DNA of 64,000 nt from Methanolinea sp. (GTDB lineage Archaea; Halobacteriota; Methanomicrobia; Methanomicrobiales; Methanospirillaceae), in the NCBI GenBank assembly GCA_030055515.1, contig JASFYI010000005.1, positions 33,029-97,028 of the forward strand. The letters run 5' to 3'. Below, in pieces: positions 6,136 to 15,221 of the stretch; the first letter of the stretch is position 1, and the number at the start of each line of letters is the position of its first letter. The position numbers and the translations under genes were made by a program. The notes beneath the pieces were generated by a model. It saw only the letters and a program-made list of their open reading frames with translations. It ran no database searches and was not told where the DNA came from.

Positions 6136-8115
6136 ATGCAACGGAGTGCCTGCCTGTTCCTCGTTGTCCTTATTCTCGCCGCCACCCTGATCGCTGCGTG
6201 CACCACGACTCCCCCCGCCCATGTCTCCATCGAGAAGGCGAGGGAACTCGCAAAGCAGGGAGACCTCGAGGGGTCCCTTGCCGTGTACGATGCCGTCGTC
6301 GCCGCCAATGGAAACGACAGTGCCGCGTGGCGGGAGAGAGGGGAGGTCCTCCGCGCGATGGGAAGGGACGAGGAGGCGCTCCGGTCGCTCGAAAGATCCC
6401 TCGCTCTCGACCCGTCCGAGGCCGGCGCGTGGGTCGTGCTCGGGGATATTTTCCTCGGGATGAACAGGACAACCGACGCCTTCCGCGCCTACGACCGTGC
6501 CATCGTCACCGATGCGAATACAACGATGGCATGGGTCGGCGTCGGCCGCGTCTTCGCACTCGAGGGGAGGAACGAGGATGCCCGGAAGGCGTTCCTCATG
6601 GCACTCAGGACGAACAGGTCCCACGCGCCGGCCGCAAAAGCTCTCGGTGACGTCCTCGTCGCCCTCAGGGAGTATGACAACGGCCTCCGGGCATACGAAG
6701 AAGCCCTCTCGCTCGATCCCCTCTACGCGGATGCAGCCGTTGCCAAGGGTGACCTGCTCTCGCAGTTCAGGAAGTTCGAGGAGGCGCTCTCGGCCTACGA
6801 CACCGCCCTTGAAGTCTCTCCCAACGACACCGCAGTCCTCGGCAGGAAGGCGTTCGTCCTCTCCGCGATGGGCCGGCACGACGACGCGATCGCCCTCTAC
6901 GACAGGATGATCGCGATCTCCCCCGGGAACGCGACGTTCCTTGCGTACAAGAGTTACGCCCTCAACTCTGCCGGCCGGTTCAACGAGTCGATAGAGGCCG
7001 CTGACCGGGCAACGGCGCTCGATCCCGGAAACGCCGTCGCGTGGAACAACAAGGGTTTCGCGTTGAGCGCCCTCGGGCGGCTCGACGAGTCGCTCGCCGC
7101 GTACACGAAGGCCGTCGAGCTGGACCCGAAAAACGCCGCGGCCCTCACCAACAGGGGCTACGTCCTGCTCACCCTCGGCCGGTACGGGGACGCGGTCGCG
7201 GACTTCGACCGGGCGATCGGTCTCCAGCCGAACTACTCCGCGGCCCTCTCCTACAGGGCGCTCGCGCACCTCCGGCAGGGGCAGTTCGAGAGTGCCCTCT
7301 CGGACGCGACGCGCGCCGCGACAATTGACCCGAAGAACGCGGGGGCGTGGACCACGGGCGGGAGGGCCCTCCTCGAGAAGGGGCAGTTCCGCAACGCCAC
7401 CACGTACTTCGATAGAGCCCTCCAGGCAAACCCGAACGCCCCTGACAGCTGGCTCCAGAAGGGGATCGCGCTCTTCATGGAGAGGATGTACGAGGACGCC
7501 ATCACCGCATTCGACAGGGTGCTCGCCCTCGCTCCCGGGAACCTGCAGGCATGGCAGTACAAGGTCTCCTCGCTCGTCAGGCTCGGGAGGGGGGAAGAGG
7601 CTGTGCGGGTCACCGACCGTGCACTCAAGACCGACCCGTGGAACACGACCCTCCTCCTCCGGAAGGCGAGCGCGCTCGTCCTCCTGAACCGCCCGGGCGA
7701 GGCGGACCTCGCCCTCTCCCGCATCCTCGAGAAGGACCCTGAAAACTACGACGCCCTCGTGATGAGGGGCACGATCCAGCTTTCTGCCAACGATTACCTC
7801 GGCGCCATAAAGACCTTCGAGGGTCTCCAGCAGTCAGGCCGTGACACCGACGAGTCTTTCGTGTACCTCGGTATCGCGTACTACCGGTCGGGGCAGTACG
7901 AGAAAGCCCTCGCCGTGTACGACAGGCTCCTCGAGCGGTACCCCGCGAGTTCCGTCACGTGGTCCAACAGGGGCTACGCGCTCGCGAAGCTCGGGAGGAT
8001 TCAGGACGCGATCAAATCCTTCGACCGCGCGCTCGCGCTCGACCCCTCGAATACCGACGCGAGGATCGGGAGGTACGAGGCGATGCGGATCCTCTGGCCT
8101 TCCTACAGGCCGTAG
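6136..8115 (+). CDS. TPR-repeat lipoprotein
   Basis: 659 residues. The N-terminus is a lipoprotein-type signal (hydrophobic core, then IAAC with Cys22), so the protein is probably lipid-anchored on the outer face of the membrane. From about residue 30 to the end it is an unbroken series of about 18 tetratricopeptide repeats of 34 residues, recognisable by recurring A-W-x-x-x-G, Y-x-x-A-L/I-x-x-Y/F-D-x-A-L and L-D-P-x-N motifs. TPR solenoids bind partner proteins; no enzymatic domain is present. The gene has its own promoter and its 3' end overlaps the convergent thiL gene by 13 nt. Its partner is unknown. Confidence 0.9.
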   Translation: MQRSACLFLVVLILAATLIAACTTTPPAHVSIEKARELAKQGDLEGSLAVYDAVVAANGNDSAAWRERGEVLRAMGRDEEALRSLERSLALDPSEAGAWVVLGDIFLGMNRTTDAFRAYDRAIVTDANTTMAWVGVGRVFALEGRNEDARKAFLMALRTNRSHAPAAKALGDVLVALREYDNGLRAYEEALSLDPLYADAAVAKGDLLSQFRKFEEALSAYDTALEVSPNDTAVLGRKAFVLSAMGRHDDAIALYDRMIAISPGNATFLAYKSYALNSAGRFNESIEAADRATALDPGNAVAWNNKGFALSALGRLDESLAAYTKAVELDPKNAAALTNRGYVLLTLGRYGDAVADFDRAIGLQPNYSAALSYRALAHLRQGQFESALSDATRAATIDPKNAGAWTTGGRALLEKGQFRNATTYFDRALQANPNAPDSWLQKGIALFMERMYEDAITAFDRVLALAPGNLQAWQYKVSSLVRLGRGEEAVRVTDRALKTDPWNTTLLLRKASALVLLNRPGEADLALSRILEKDPENYDALVMRGTIQLSANDYLGAIKTFEGLQQSGRDTDESFVYLGIAYYRSGQYEKALAVYDRLLERYPASSVTWSNRGYALAKLGRIQDAIKSFDRALALDPSNTDARIGRYEAMRILWPSYRP

Positions 8116-8981
8116 GGGGGATCCCCGTCCCACCGGTGCCGGAATCCCGCAATTTCTGCCGGGCGGCCGTCGACGAGGATCACCGGCTCGTCGGTCACGC
8201 GTCCGATCACGAACAGCTCCGGGATCTCCGGGAGAGGGGTGCCCGGGGGCGCGGTGAAGAGGAGCCCGTAGTCCCCCCCTCCCTCGAGGGCAAACCGCCG
8301 CGCCTCGTCCCGCGGGACCCCGAGGAGCGGGGGGATCCTCCCGGTCTCGATCGCGTACCCCCTCCCGCTCGCCTCCCGCATGTCGCCGAGCGAGGCAAGC
8401 AGCCCGTCCGACACGTCCATCATGGAGGTGACCCCCGCCTCCGCGAGTCTCCGGCCCTCGGCCACGCGGGGCCGCGGGGTGCAGAGGAACGGCCGGAACG
8501 CGGCGTACCCCTCAAGCGCCGCCTGCGCCCGCCCGGGGACCCCGACGATCCCCACGATGTCGCCGGGCCGCGCCCCCGATCTCCGGACCGGCCGGTCCGC
8601 AAAACCTACCCCTGCGCTCACGAGCGTGAGTTCCCGGTGGGCGTCGAGGTCGCCCCCCGCGAGGACCGCGCCGTGCTCCCCGCAGCAGTCGCGGGCGCCC
8701 GCGATGATCCCCGCGAGCCGCTGCGGCCGATCCAGCCCCACGGCGAGGAGGACGATTGCGGGCTGCGCGCCCATCGCGGCGATGTCGGAGAGCGTGACCG
8801 CGGCCGCCATCCACCCTATCTCGCGGTCCGTCATCCCGGCGGGAAAGTCCGTGCTCTCGTGGAGCATGTCGGTCGTCGCGACGAGGAACCGCCCGCGGTC
8901 GGGGAGGACAGCGCAGTCGTCGAGGACCGCGTCCCTCCCGATGAGGGAGGCGACGACCTCCCGCAGCGCACGCTCATCCAA
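8103..8981 (-). CDS. thiL: Thiamine-monophosphate kinase
   Basis: 292 residues, normal length for ThiL, which phosphorylates thiamine monophosphate to the diphosphate with ATP. Signature elements of the PurM/ThiL fold are present: DDCAVL near residue 21, TTDMLHESTDF with its metal-binding Asp, WMAAAVTLSDIAAMGA, the AGGDL block, SMMDVSDGLL and a GGGDYGLLF segment near the C-terminus. The start overlaps the end of the DUF460 gene by 8 nt, and the order RIO2-DUF460-ThiL on one strand indicates an operon. It meets the TPR gene tail to tail. Confidence 0.92.
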   Translation of the reverse strand: MDERALREVVASLIGRDAVLDDCAVLPDRGRFLVATTDMLHESTDFPAGMTDREIGWMAAAVTLSDIAAMGAQPAIVLLAVGLDRPQRLAGIIAGARDCCGEHGAVLAGGDLDAHRELTLVSAGVGFADRPVRRSGARPGDIVGIVGVPGRAQAALEGYAAFRPFLCTPRPRVAEGRRLAEAGVTSMMDVSDGLLASLGDMREASGRGYAIETGRIPPLLGVPRDEARRFALEGGGDYGLLFTAPPGTPLPEIPELFVIGRVTDEPVILVDGRPAEIAGFRHRWDGDPPYGL

Positions 8982-10950
8982 CCTTCTTCATCTCCCTTCC
9001 CCGCTCGGTGCGGTACTCCTCGAAGATCTTCATCAGAAGCTCTCCCTTCTTCTCGCGCTCGTACCGCTCCTGTGCCTCCCTCCACTCCCGCATGGCCTCG
9101 TGGAACTGGGAAGGGTCCGCGGCCCCTATCTTCCCCTTCACGACGGCGCGGACAGCCCGCGTGGAGAGGACCGGGACCGAGAGATCCCGCAGGATCTCCT
9201 CTACCTCGCGGAACGCCGTCTCTTCCTCCCCTGCCTCGACGAGGAGCGCCCCGATCCCCGCCTCGGCGAGTTCGCGGAGGGCAACCTTGCCGAACCCTTC
9301 CAGTTTCCGGACATAGAGGACGTCGCCCTCCCTGATCCCCATCTCCGCGACGAGGGATCGCACCCCCTCCCTTGTGAGCGAGGGGAGGATCTTGAGCGGG
9401 ATCGTCTCGCCCGAGAGGAGGGCCTCGTCGAACTCCTTCATCTTCTGGATCCTCTTTAGGAGCCTCCTGTTCTCCTTCTCCCCGGTGCGGAGCTTCTTCT
9501 TCAGGTTCTCGATGATCGCGTCCCTCTTCGTGATCTCGGCGTCCGACCGGATCTTCTGGTCCCGGCGCGACCGCAGCCTCTTTAACCGGGCCTCGAGCCT
9601 CGCGATCTGGACGTCCCTCTTCCGGAGGTCTTCCTGGAGCTCGGCGACGATGGCCCGGAGCCTCTTGACCGTGCCCTCGAGGATGCGCACCCTCTCGTCC
9701 CGGGCCTCGTCCGCCCTCTCCCCCGGCTCGCCCGTCGCTTCCGCCGCGGGTGCCCCCGGGGGTGCGGGGAGCTCCCTCCCGGCCATCTCCCCGATGACCT
9801 GCTCGAGCGACTGCCCCCGCAGGATCCGCGCCCTCACCTCGTCGACGTCGAACCCCGGCGGGATCCTCTTGCCGAGGTTCTGGAACTTGTTCCGGTACGC
9901 CCTGTACGCCTCGAGCGCCGCGGCGAGGGCATCGCGCTCGTGGTCGTTCCTCGTGGAATACCCCTGCGTGAGGGCCTGCTTTGCCTCGACGCTCATGTCC
10001 GACCTCGGGGTGTAGGCGATCCCGTTGAAGGCCCTGCGGATCTTCTCCACGGAGAACGGCATCTCGCTCACGTCGGACGCGACGATGAGGGGTTTTCCGA
10101 TGCGGGTGAGCGCCTCGATCACGCCCGGCATCGACATCTGGCGCGAGCTCTCGAGGTGGAGGAGGTTCCCGTCGAGGTCGAGCGCGGCGACCGCGGTCGT
10201 CGTGCCCGGGTCGATGCCCACGATGAGGTATTTTGGCCGCGCCTGGAGGGGGCGGAACCGGATCCTGTCGAGCCTTTTGCCATGGATCCGGACCTGGACG
10301 TCCGCGCCCCGGGATGCGGAGACCGGGATCTCCTCCCGCGGGGCCTGTACCGTGAAGGAGACCCTGCTGCAGCCGCCGAACGCCCGCGTCTCCCTCTTCT
10401 CGTACTTCAGCCCCGCGGAGAGGAGTGCCATCTCGATCTCCCGCGCCTTCTGCAGCACCGCCCCGTGGATCTTCCTGCAGTACCTGTTCTGGCTCCACCC
10501 CCCCTTCCCCGGCGACCTGTGCCGGGAGACGACGATCTCGCTCTCGTTCTCGAACGCGATCACCTCGCAGCCGGCGCCCATCGCCGCGACGCGCGCGATC
10601 GCCCTCGCCTCGTCGAAGGGATCGAACCTGTTGACGCTGATGTTGTACCTGCTCGCGACCTTCGGGAGCGATTCCTTCCTCTCTCCCCCCGTCACCTGGA
10701 CGAGCCTGACCGAGGGGGGGAGCATCTGGAGGAACGAGAAGACGTCCCGCGCGTCCGCGGCGACCTCCTGGACGCTGTCGACCGCGAGGATGTCGGGCTT
10801 CTCCTGCGCAAGCCTCCGGAAGAGCCGGAATGCCGTCACCTCGGTCTCCTCCACGATATCGTTGCCCGAGAGGACGACGAGCGCATACCGCGGCCTCTGC
10901 GACCGCGAGCGCACCGAGCCCGTGATGACGTCGATCCCGAAGACCTTCAT
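8974..10950 (-). CDS. DUF460 protein, RNase H-like fold (predicted nucleic-acid enzyme)
   Basis: 658 residues, beginning MKVFGIDV. Two RNase H-like segments are seen: the N-terminal part and a second at about residues 240-390 with VGIDPGTTTAVAALDLDG, a typical first beta-strand with the metal-binding Asp. A long charged coiled coil follows (about 430-530, many Arg/Lys/Glu heptads, KRLRAIV, LRKRDVQ), then a small alpha/beta C-terminal domain. This archaeal family has no firmly established function; a role in RNA or DNA processing is the usual prediction. The start was placed at 10950, where ATGA overlaps the stop codon of the RIO2 gene. Longer in-frame extensions upstream would run through RIO2. 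Confidence 0.85.
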   Translation of the reverse strand: MKVFGIDVITGSVRSRSQRPRYALVVLSGNDIVEETEVTAFRLFRRLAQEKPDILAVDSVQEVAADARDVFSFLQMLPPSVRLVQVTGGERKESLPKVASRYNISVNRFDPFDEARAIARVAAMGAGCEVIAFENESEIVVSRHRSPGKGGWSQNRYCRKIHGAVLQKAREIEMALLSAGLKYEKRETRAFGGCSRVSFTVQAPREEIPVSASRGADVQVRIHGKRLDRIRFRPLQARPKYLIVGIDPGTTTAVAALDLDGNLLHLESSRQMSMPGVIEALTRIGKPLIVASDVSEMPFSVEKIRRAFNGIAYTPRSDMSVEAKQALTQGYSTRNDHERDALAAALEAYRAYRNKFQNLGKRIPPGFDVDEVRARILRGQSLEQVIGEMAGRELPAPPGAPAAEATGEPGERADEARDERVRILEGTVKRLRAIVAELQEDLRKRDVQIARLEARLKRLRSRRDQKIRSDAEITKRDAIIENLKKKLRTGEKENRRLLKRIQKMKEFDEALLSGETIPLKILPSLTREGVRSLVAEMGIREGDVLYVRKLEGFGKVALRELAEAGIGALLVEAGEEETAFREVEEILRDLSVPVLSTRAVRAVVKGKIGAADPSQFHEAMREWREAQERYEREKKGELLMKIFEEYRTERGREMKKVG

Positions 10951-11804
10951 CCCGTCACCCTCGCGACCTCCGCGGAGACGTCCGCCGAGACACCGTACTT
11001 GCGCCCGAAGTACCGGACGATCTGGGAGATGTCGCGGGCGAGGATCTCGTCCGCGTTCGGGTGGTCCGTCGTGACCCACTGGGGCCAGTCGATCAGGACG
11101 ACGCCCCTCCCGTCGAGCATCACGTTGAACTCCGAGAGGTCCGCGTGGATGACGCCGCGGGAGTACGCGGCGGTAACCTGCCCGAGGATCTCGGCGAGGA
11201 CCCGGGCGGGCTCTTCCACCGCCGTCCTGTGGAGGAGAGTCCCGTCGATGTACTCCATCACGACGACGCCCCGGTTCTGGTCGACCGGGAACGGGACCCT
11301 CACGTGCGGGTGGAGCCTCCGGAGGGCCTCGTACTCGCGCTCGGCGGACGCCCTCGAGGCGAAGACCCACGGGCAGTGGGACCTCCCGGCGATGTAGTCA
11401 CGCGCGACCCGGATCGACTGGAACGACCTCTGCCCCACGTGGTGGCACTTGACCGCGACACGCGAGAGGCTCACCCCCTCGTACACGACCGACTCCTTTC
11501 CCTCCCCCACGGGCGGGCCGAGGGCCGAGAGGCTCCCCCTCCGCGTGAGGGCGAGGAGGGCGAGGGCATCGTACCCGGCAAACGTGAGGCTGTACCCCTC
11601 GTAGGGGACGACGTCGTACTTCACGAGCCCCTTCTCCATCAGGGTCCCGAGCCTGTACCGCGTCTCGTTCTCGGAGAGCCCGGCCTTCTTCCGGAGCAAG
11701 TCGAGCGGGACCCACGAGTGGAATGCCATCAGCCTCTCGATCGCCTGGAGGACGCGCGCCTCGTAGGGGTGGAGCTGCCGCACCGTCTCGGCAGAAAGGG
11801 GCAT
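10947..11804 (-). CDS. rio2: RIO2-type serine/threonine protein kinase
   Basis: 285 residues, usual length for archaeal RIO2, an atypical kinase/ATPase that acts in maturation of the small ribosomal subunit. An N-terminal winged-helix domain (about 1-85) is followed by the RIO kinase domain: the GEGKESVVYEG phosphate-binding loop, the ATP-binding Lys in AVKCH (Lys119), the catalytic loop VIHADLSEFN (Asp222) and the metal-binding Asp239 in LIDWPQWV. It is the first gene of a minus-strand operon with the DUF460 gene and thiL, and is transcribed divergently from the tRNA thiolase gene across a short palindromic promoter. Confidence 0.95.
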   Translation of the reverse strand: MPLSAETVRQLHPYEARVLQAIERLMAFHSWVPLDLLRKKAGLSENETRYRLGTLMEKGLVKYDVVPYEGYSLTFAGYDALALLALTRRGSLSALGPPVGEGKESVVYEGVSLSRVAVKCHHVGQRSFQSIRVARDYIAGRSHCPWVFASRASAEREYEALRRLHPHVRVPFPVDQNRGVVVMEYIDGTLLHRTAVEEPARVLAEILGQVTAAYSRGVIHADLSEFNVMLDGRGVVLIDWPQWVTTDHPNADEILARDISQIVRYFGRKYGVSADVSAEVARVTG

Positions 11805-11817
11805 ATCTGCTACACAG

Positions 11818-11838
11818 TTTATCTATGCGCATGATAAA
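11818..11838. promoter_or_regulatory. Palindromic divergent promoter between rio2 and ncsA
   Basis: TTTATC (11818-11823) and GATAAA (11833-11838) are inverted copies around ATGCGCAT (11825-11832), itself a perfect palindrome, with a single unpaired T. Read on each strand, the arm supplies a TTTATC TATA-like element: the right arm about 30 nt before the rio2 start at 11804 (minus), and the left arm about 38 nt before the ATG at 11859 (plus). Confidence 0.55.
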
Positions 11839-11858
11839 GGTTGATCTGAAGGCCTCCC

Positions 11859-12752
11859 ATGCGCTGCGACAAATGCCGGCGTCCCGCGGTTTTATTCCAG
11901 CGTTACTCGGGCCTCCACCTCTGCCGCGACCACTTCATCGCGGACTTCGAGGCGAGGGCCAAGAGGACGATCCGGAAGAACCGCTGGATCGCCCCCGGCG
12001 ACAGGATCGCGGTCGCGTTCTCGGGCGGGAAGGACTCCGGTGCGCTCCTCTCCTTCCTCCACAAGGTATTCTCCCCGCGGAGGGACGTATCGCTCCTCGC
12101 GATCACCGTCGACGAGGGGATCGGCGGATACAGGGACCCCGCGGTCTCGCGTGCCCGGGCCCGGGAACTCGGGATCCCGCACGTGACAGTCTCCTTCCGC
12201 GAGGAGTACGGGGTCACGGTCGATGAGATCGTCGCGAGGAAAGGGGGCGCCCACTCCTGCACGTACTGCGGCGTCCTGCGCAGGCACCTCCTCAACACCG
12301 CCGCGAGGGAGGCGGGTGCGACGAAGCTCGCGATGGGCTTCAACCTCGACGACGAGGCCCAGACAGTCCTCATGAACGTCCTGCGCGGGGACTCCGCCCG
12401 GCTCCTCCGGCCCTCCCGCGCCGTCCCCGGGCTCGTTCCGAGGATCCGGCCGTTCCTCTCGATCCCCGAGCGCGAGGTCGCCCTGTACGCCTACCTCACG
12501 ACCGGGACGCTCGACGTCGGCCGCTGCCCCTACTCGGTCCACGCGCTGCGCGCGGAGGTACGGCAGATGCTCAACGCCTACGCGTGGAGACACCCCTCGG
12601 CCCGGTTCGCGCTCGTCAACCTCGGAAACGACCTTTCAGCGGCAGGGCGGGATCTTCCCGGCGGGATGAGGGTCTGCCCTGACTGCGGGGAGGTCTGCGC
12701 CGCGGCGTGCAGGAGCTGCGAGATCCTCGCGGAGGTGCGGGGTGGCAGGTGA
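11859..12752 (+). CDS. ncsA: tRNA 2-thiolation enzyme, NcsA/TtuA (CTU1) family
   Basis: 297 residues. An N-terminal zinc finger (Cys3, Cys6, Cys22, His25) is followed by the ATP-pyrophosphatase PP-loop SGGKDS (55-60). The internal CTYC (Cys134, Cys137) and GRCPYS (Cys223) supply the three cysteines that hold the 4Fe-4S cluster in TtuA-type enzymes. A second zinc site is at the C-terminus (CPDCGEVC...CRSC). The family adenylates and thiolates uridine in tRNA (wobble U34 in NcsA, U54 in TtuA; the position modified here is inferred, not seen). Its 3' end overlaps the start of the potassium channel gene by 11 nt. Confidence 0.92.
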   Translation: MRCDKCRRPAVLFQRYSGLHLCRDHFIADFEARAKRTIRKNRWIAPGDRIAVAFSGGKDSGALLSFLHKVFSPRRDVSLLAITVDEGIGGYRDPAVSRARARELGIPHVTVSFREEYGVTVDEIVARKGGAHSCTYCGVLRRHLLNTAAREAGATKLAMGFNLDDEAQTVLMNVLRGDSARLLRPSRAVPGLVPRIRPFLSIPEREVALYAYLTTGTLDVGRCPYSVHALRAEVRQMLNAYAWRHPSARFALVNLGNDLSAAGRDLPGGMRVCPDCGEVCAAACRSCEILAEVRGGR

Positions 12753-14475
12753 GCGGAGGCTGTTTCCCGGGAGGCACGCCGGGCGGATCCCGCTCTCGCG
12801 GCGGGCGAAGGTCGCGGTATACATCGTTGCCTTCGCGGTCCAGATCGCCGTCTACACGGTCCTCTTCCACCACCTCTACCCCCTCCTCGAGGGAAAGCCG
12901 ATCACGTGGCCGAATGCCCTCCTCTTCGTCCTCGAGACCGTGACGACCGTCGGGTACGGCGATCTCCTCCCCTTCGAGAACCAGTTCACGGTCGCCTTCA
13001 CGATCCTGATGATGGCGACGGGGATCATCCAGATCTTCATGGTGATCCCCCTCCTCCTCGTCCCCCTCGTCCAGTCCCGGCTCCAGCCCGTCCCCCCGCG
13101 GCGCGTCCCGCCGGAACTGTCCGGGCACATTCTGGTCGTGGGGGCGAGCCCCACCGCGCGCGCGATCGTCGAGAGCCTCCACGTCTCCGGTCTCCCGGTC
13201 GCGATGGTCGTGGACGACGCGGAGACCGCGCTCTCTCTCGTGGAATCCGGGGAGAGGCACGTGCACGTGGTCTTCGGGGACTACCACGACCACGGGACGT
13301 GGGCGGGGGCGCGGGTGAAGTACGCCCGCGACATCGTCATCTGCGAGGACGAGGAGACGACCGCGAGCATCATCCTCGGGATACGGCCGGGGACGAGGGG
13401 CCGCGTCATCGCGGTCGTGGACAAGCTCTCCTACGGGCGGTACCTCCGGTACGCGGGTGCCGACCTCGTCCTCTCCCCAAAGCACGTGACCGGCCAGATC
13501 CTCGCCCGGCACGTGACCCTCACGTCCCACCTCGACACCCTCGTCGAGGAGACGGTCGTCGAGGGGAACGGGAGCACGCCCGGGCCGCCCGGGGGCGAGA
13601 CGCTCCGCATCATCAACATCCCTGTCCTCGCGGGGTCCCCCGCGGCGGGAAAGAGGCTCGGGGACCTCGGCCTCCTCGAGCGGTTCGGGACGGAGTGCCT
13701 CCTCGTCGCGAGGAGGGGGCACTTCACCCTCTTTCCCGGCCCCGGCGAGGTCCTCGACACCTCGACGATGCTCTTCCTCCTCACCCCGACGGGGAGGATC
13801 GGCCCGATGGTCACGGAACTCTTCGTCCCCGCGGAGGAGAAGGAGTTCCTCGGGGTGATCTGCGGGTTTGGGGACGTGGGCAGGTCGGCGTACAGGGAGC
13901 TCGCGTCCCTCGGGATGGAGTGCATGGTCATCGACAGGAGACCGTACCCGGTCAACAGCGTCGTCGGGAGCGCCGAGGACGAGGCGACCCTCCGGGAGGC
14001 GAGGATAGAGGACGCGGACTTCTGCATCGTCGCCCTCAACGACGACTCGCGCAACATCCTCGCGACGCTCATGGCGCGGAACCTCAACCCCCGCCTGAGA
14101 ATCCTCGCCCGCGCGAACGAGGCCGCGGCAGTCGAGAAGCTCTCCCGCGCCGGTGCAGACTACGTCGCCCTCCTCCCGCGGATCGGGGGGCAGATCATCG
14201 CCGGCGTGATCCTCGCGCCGACGGTCTACATCCTCCTCTCCCTCCCCGACGGGCAGCTCGTCGTGAGGGGACAGTTCCGGCGGGACGAGCCCTCGACGGT
14301 CGGCCGCGTGGAGCGCGAGACCGGGGTCACCGTGCTCGGGCTCGCGGGGAAGGGGGGATCGATCGTCCGACCGGGGAAGGAGACCCCCGTCTCCCCGGGG
14401 GATACGCTCATCGTGATCGGGCACCAAAAATCACTCTCGGGATTCGTGAGGTTCGTTCCCGGCGGGGTGCGGTGA
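12742..14475 (+). CDS. RCK-gated potassium channel (two-TM channel plus two RCK/TrkA domains)
   Basis: 577 residues from a GTG start. Two transmembrane helices (about 24-45 and 84-108) flank a pore helix with the selectivity filter TVGYGD (69-74). The cytoplasmic part holds one TrkA-N/RCK domain starting HILVVGAS and a second starting GVICGFGDVG; each has a nucleotide-binding fold and is followed by a TrkA-C module, the last ending near residue 570. This is the MthK/Kch-like architecture with duplicated RCKs, gating K+ flux by ligand. Starts inside the ncsA gene and its stop overlaps the nadE ATG (TGATG), so the three genes form one operon; the functional link between them is not obvious. Confidence 0.92.
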   Translation: MAGERRLFPGRHAGRIPLSRRAKVAVYIVAFAVQIAVYTVLFHHLYPLLEGKPITWPNALLFVLETVTTVGYGDLLPFENQFTVAFTILMMATGIIQIFMVIPLLLVPLVQSRLQPVPPRRVPPELSGHILVVGASPTARAIVESLHVSGLPVAMVVDDAETALSLVESGERHVHVVFGDYHDHGTWAGARVKYARDIVICEDEETTASIILGIRPGTRGRVIAVVDKLSYGRYLRYAGADLVLSPKHVTGQILARHVTLTSHLDTLVEETVVEGNGSTPGPPGGETLRIINIPVLAGSPAAGKRLGDLGLLERFGTECLLVARRGHFTLFPGPGEVLDTSTMLFLLTPTGRIGPMVTELFVPAEEKEFLGVICGFGDVGRSAYRELASLGMECMVIDRRPYPVNSVVGSAEDEATLREARIEDADFCIVALNDDSRNILATLMARNLNPRLRILARANEAAAVEKLSRAGADYVALLPRIGGQIIAGVILAPTVYILLSLPDGQLVVRGQFRRDEPSTVGRVERETGVTVLGLAGKGGSIVRPGKETPVSPGDTLIVIGHQKSLSGFVRFVPGGVR

Positions 14476-15221
14476 TGGAAAGGGCATTGGAAGACGGGTG
14501 CGTCCTCGGGAGGATCGAGCACCTCCTCCGGTACGTGTACTGGAGGAGCGGGAGCAGGGGCTACGTGGTCGGTGTCTCGGGCGGGATAGACTCCGCGGTC
14601 GCGGTGACGATGTGCTGCAGGGCGGTGGGACCGGAACGCGTCCTCGGCCTCGTCCTCCCCTCGCGCGTGACGGACCCTTCCGACATCGAGGACGCCCGGG
14701 AGGTCTGCGGGAACCTCGGCGTGGAGTGCAGGGTGATAGACATCGAGCCCGTGCTCTCCTCCTTCCGGGCGCTGCTCGGGTACCGGGACGACCCGCGCCT
14801 CCTCGGCAACCTCATGGCGCGGACGCGGATGGCGATCCTATACTACCACGCGAATCGCGAGGGGATGCTCGTCTGCGGGACGTCCAACAGGACGGAGTAC
14901 ATGATCGGGTACTGCACCAAGTGGGGGGACAACGCGGCAGACGTCCAGCCGCTCCTCCACCTCTACAAGACCGAGGTCATCGCGCTCGCGGAGACGATGG
15001 GAAACATCCCCGAGCGCGTGCGGCGGAAGGCGCCGACCGCGGGGCTATGGCCCGGCCAGACGGACGAGGGCGAGATAGGGCTCTCCTACCCCGAGATCGA
15101 CGCCGCGCTCCGCGCGCTCGCGGAGAACGGGTGGGTCAGCCGGAACCCCGTGGAGGAACGCGTCCTCTCGATGGTGCGGGCGAGCGCCCACAAGCGCGAG
15201 CCGCCGCCGAGCCTCCTATAG
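14475..15221 (+). CDS. nadE: NAD+ synthetase (ammonia-type, short form)
   Basis: 248 residues, typical of the archaeal ammonia-dependent enzyme without a glutaminase domain. It converts nicotinic acid adenine dinucleotide to NAD+. The PP-loop SGGIDSAV lies at residues 35-42. Further family blocks are GTSNRTEYMIGYCTKWGD (substrate and ATP site) and the APTAGLWPGQTDE segment of the lid. ATG shares its first base with the channel gene's TGA. It meets the cupin-type isomerase gene tail to tail with a 6-nt overlap. Confidence 0.95.
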   Translation: MERALEDGCVLGRIEHLLRYVYWRSGSRGYVVGVSGGIDSAVAVTMCCRAVGPERVLGLVLPSRVTDPSDIEDAREVCGNLGVECRVIDIEPVLSSFRALLGYRDDPRLLGNLMARTRMAILYYHANREGMLVCGTSNRTEYMIGYCTKWGDNAADVQPLLHLYKTEVIALAETMGNIPERVRRKAPTAGLWPGQTDEGEIGLSYPEIDAALRALAENGWVSRNPVEERVLSMVRASAHKREPPPSLL

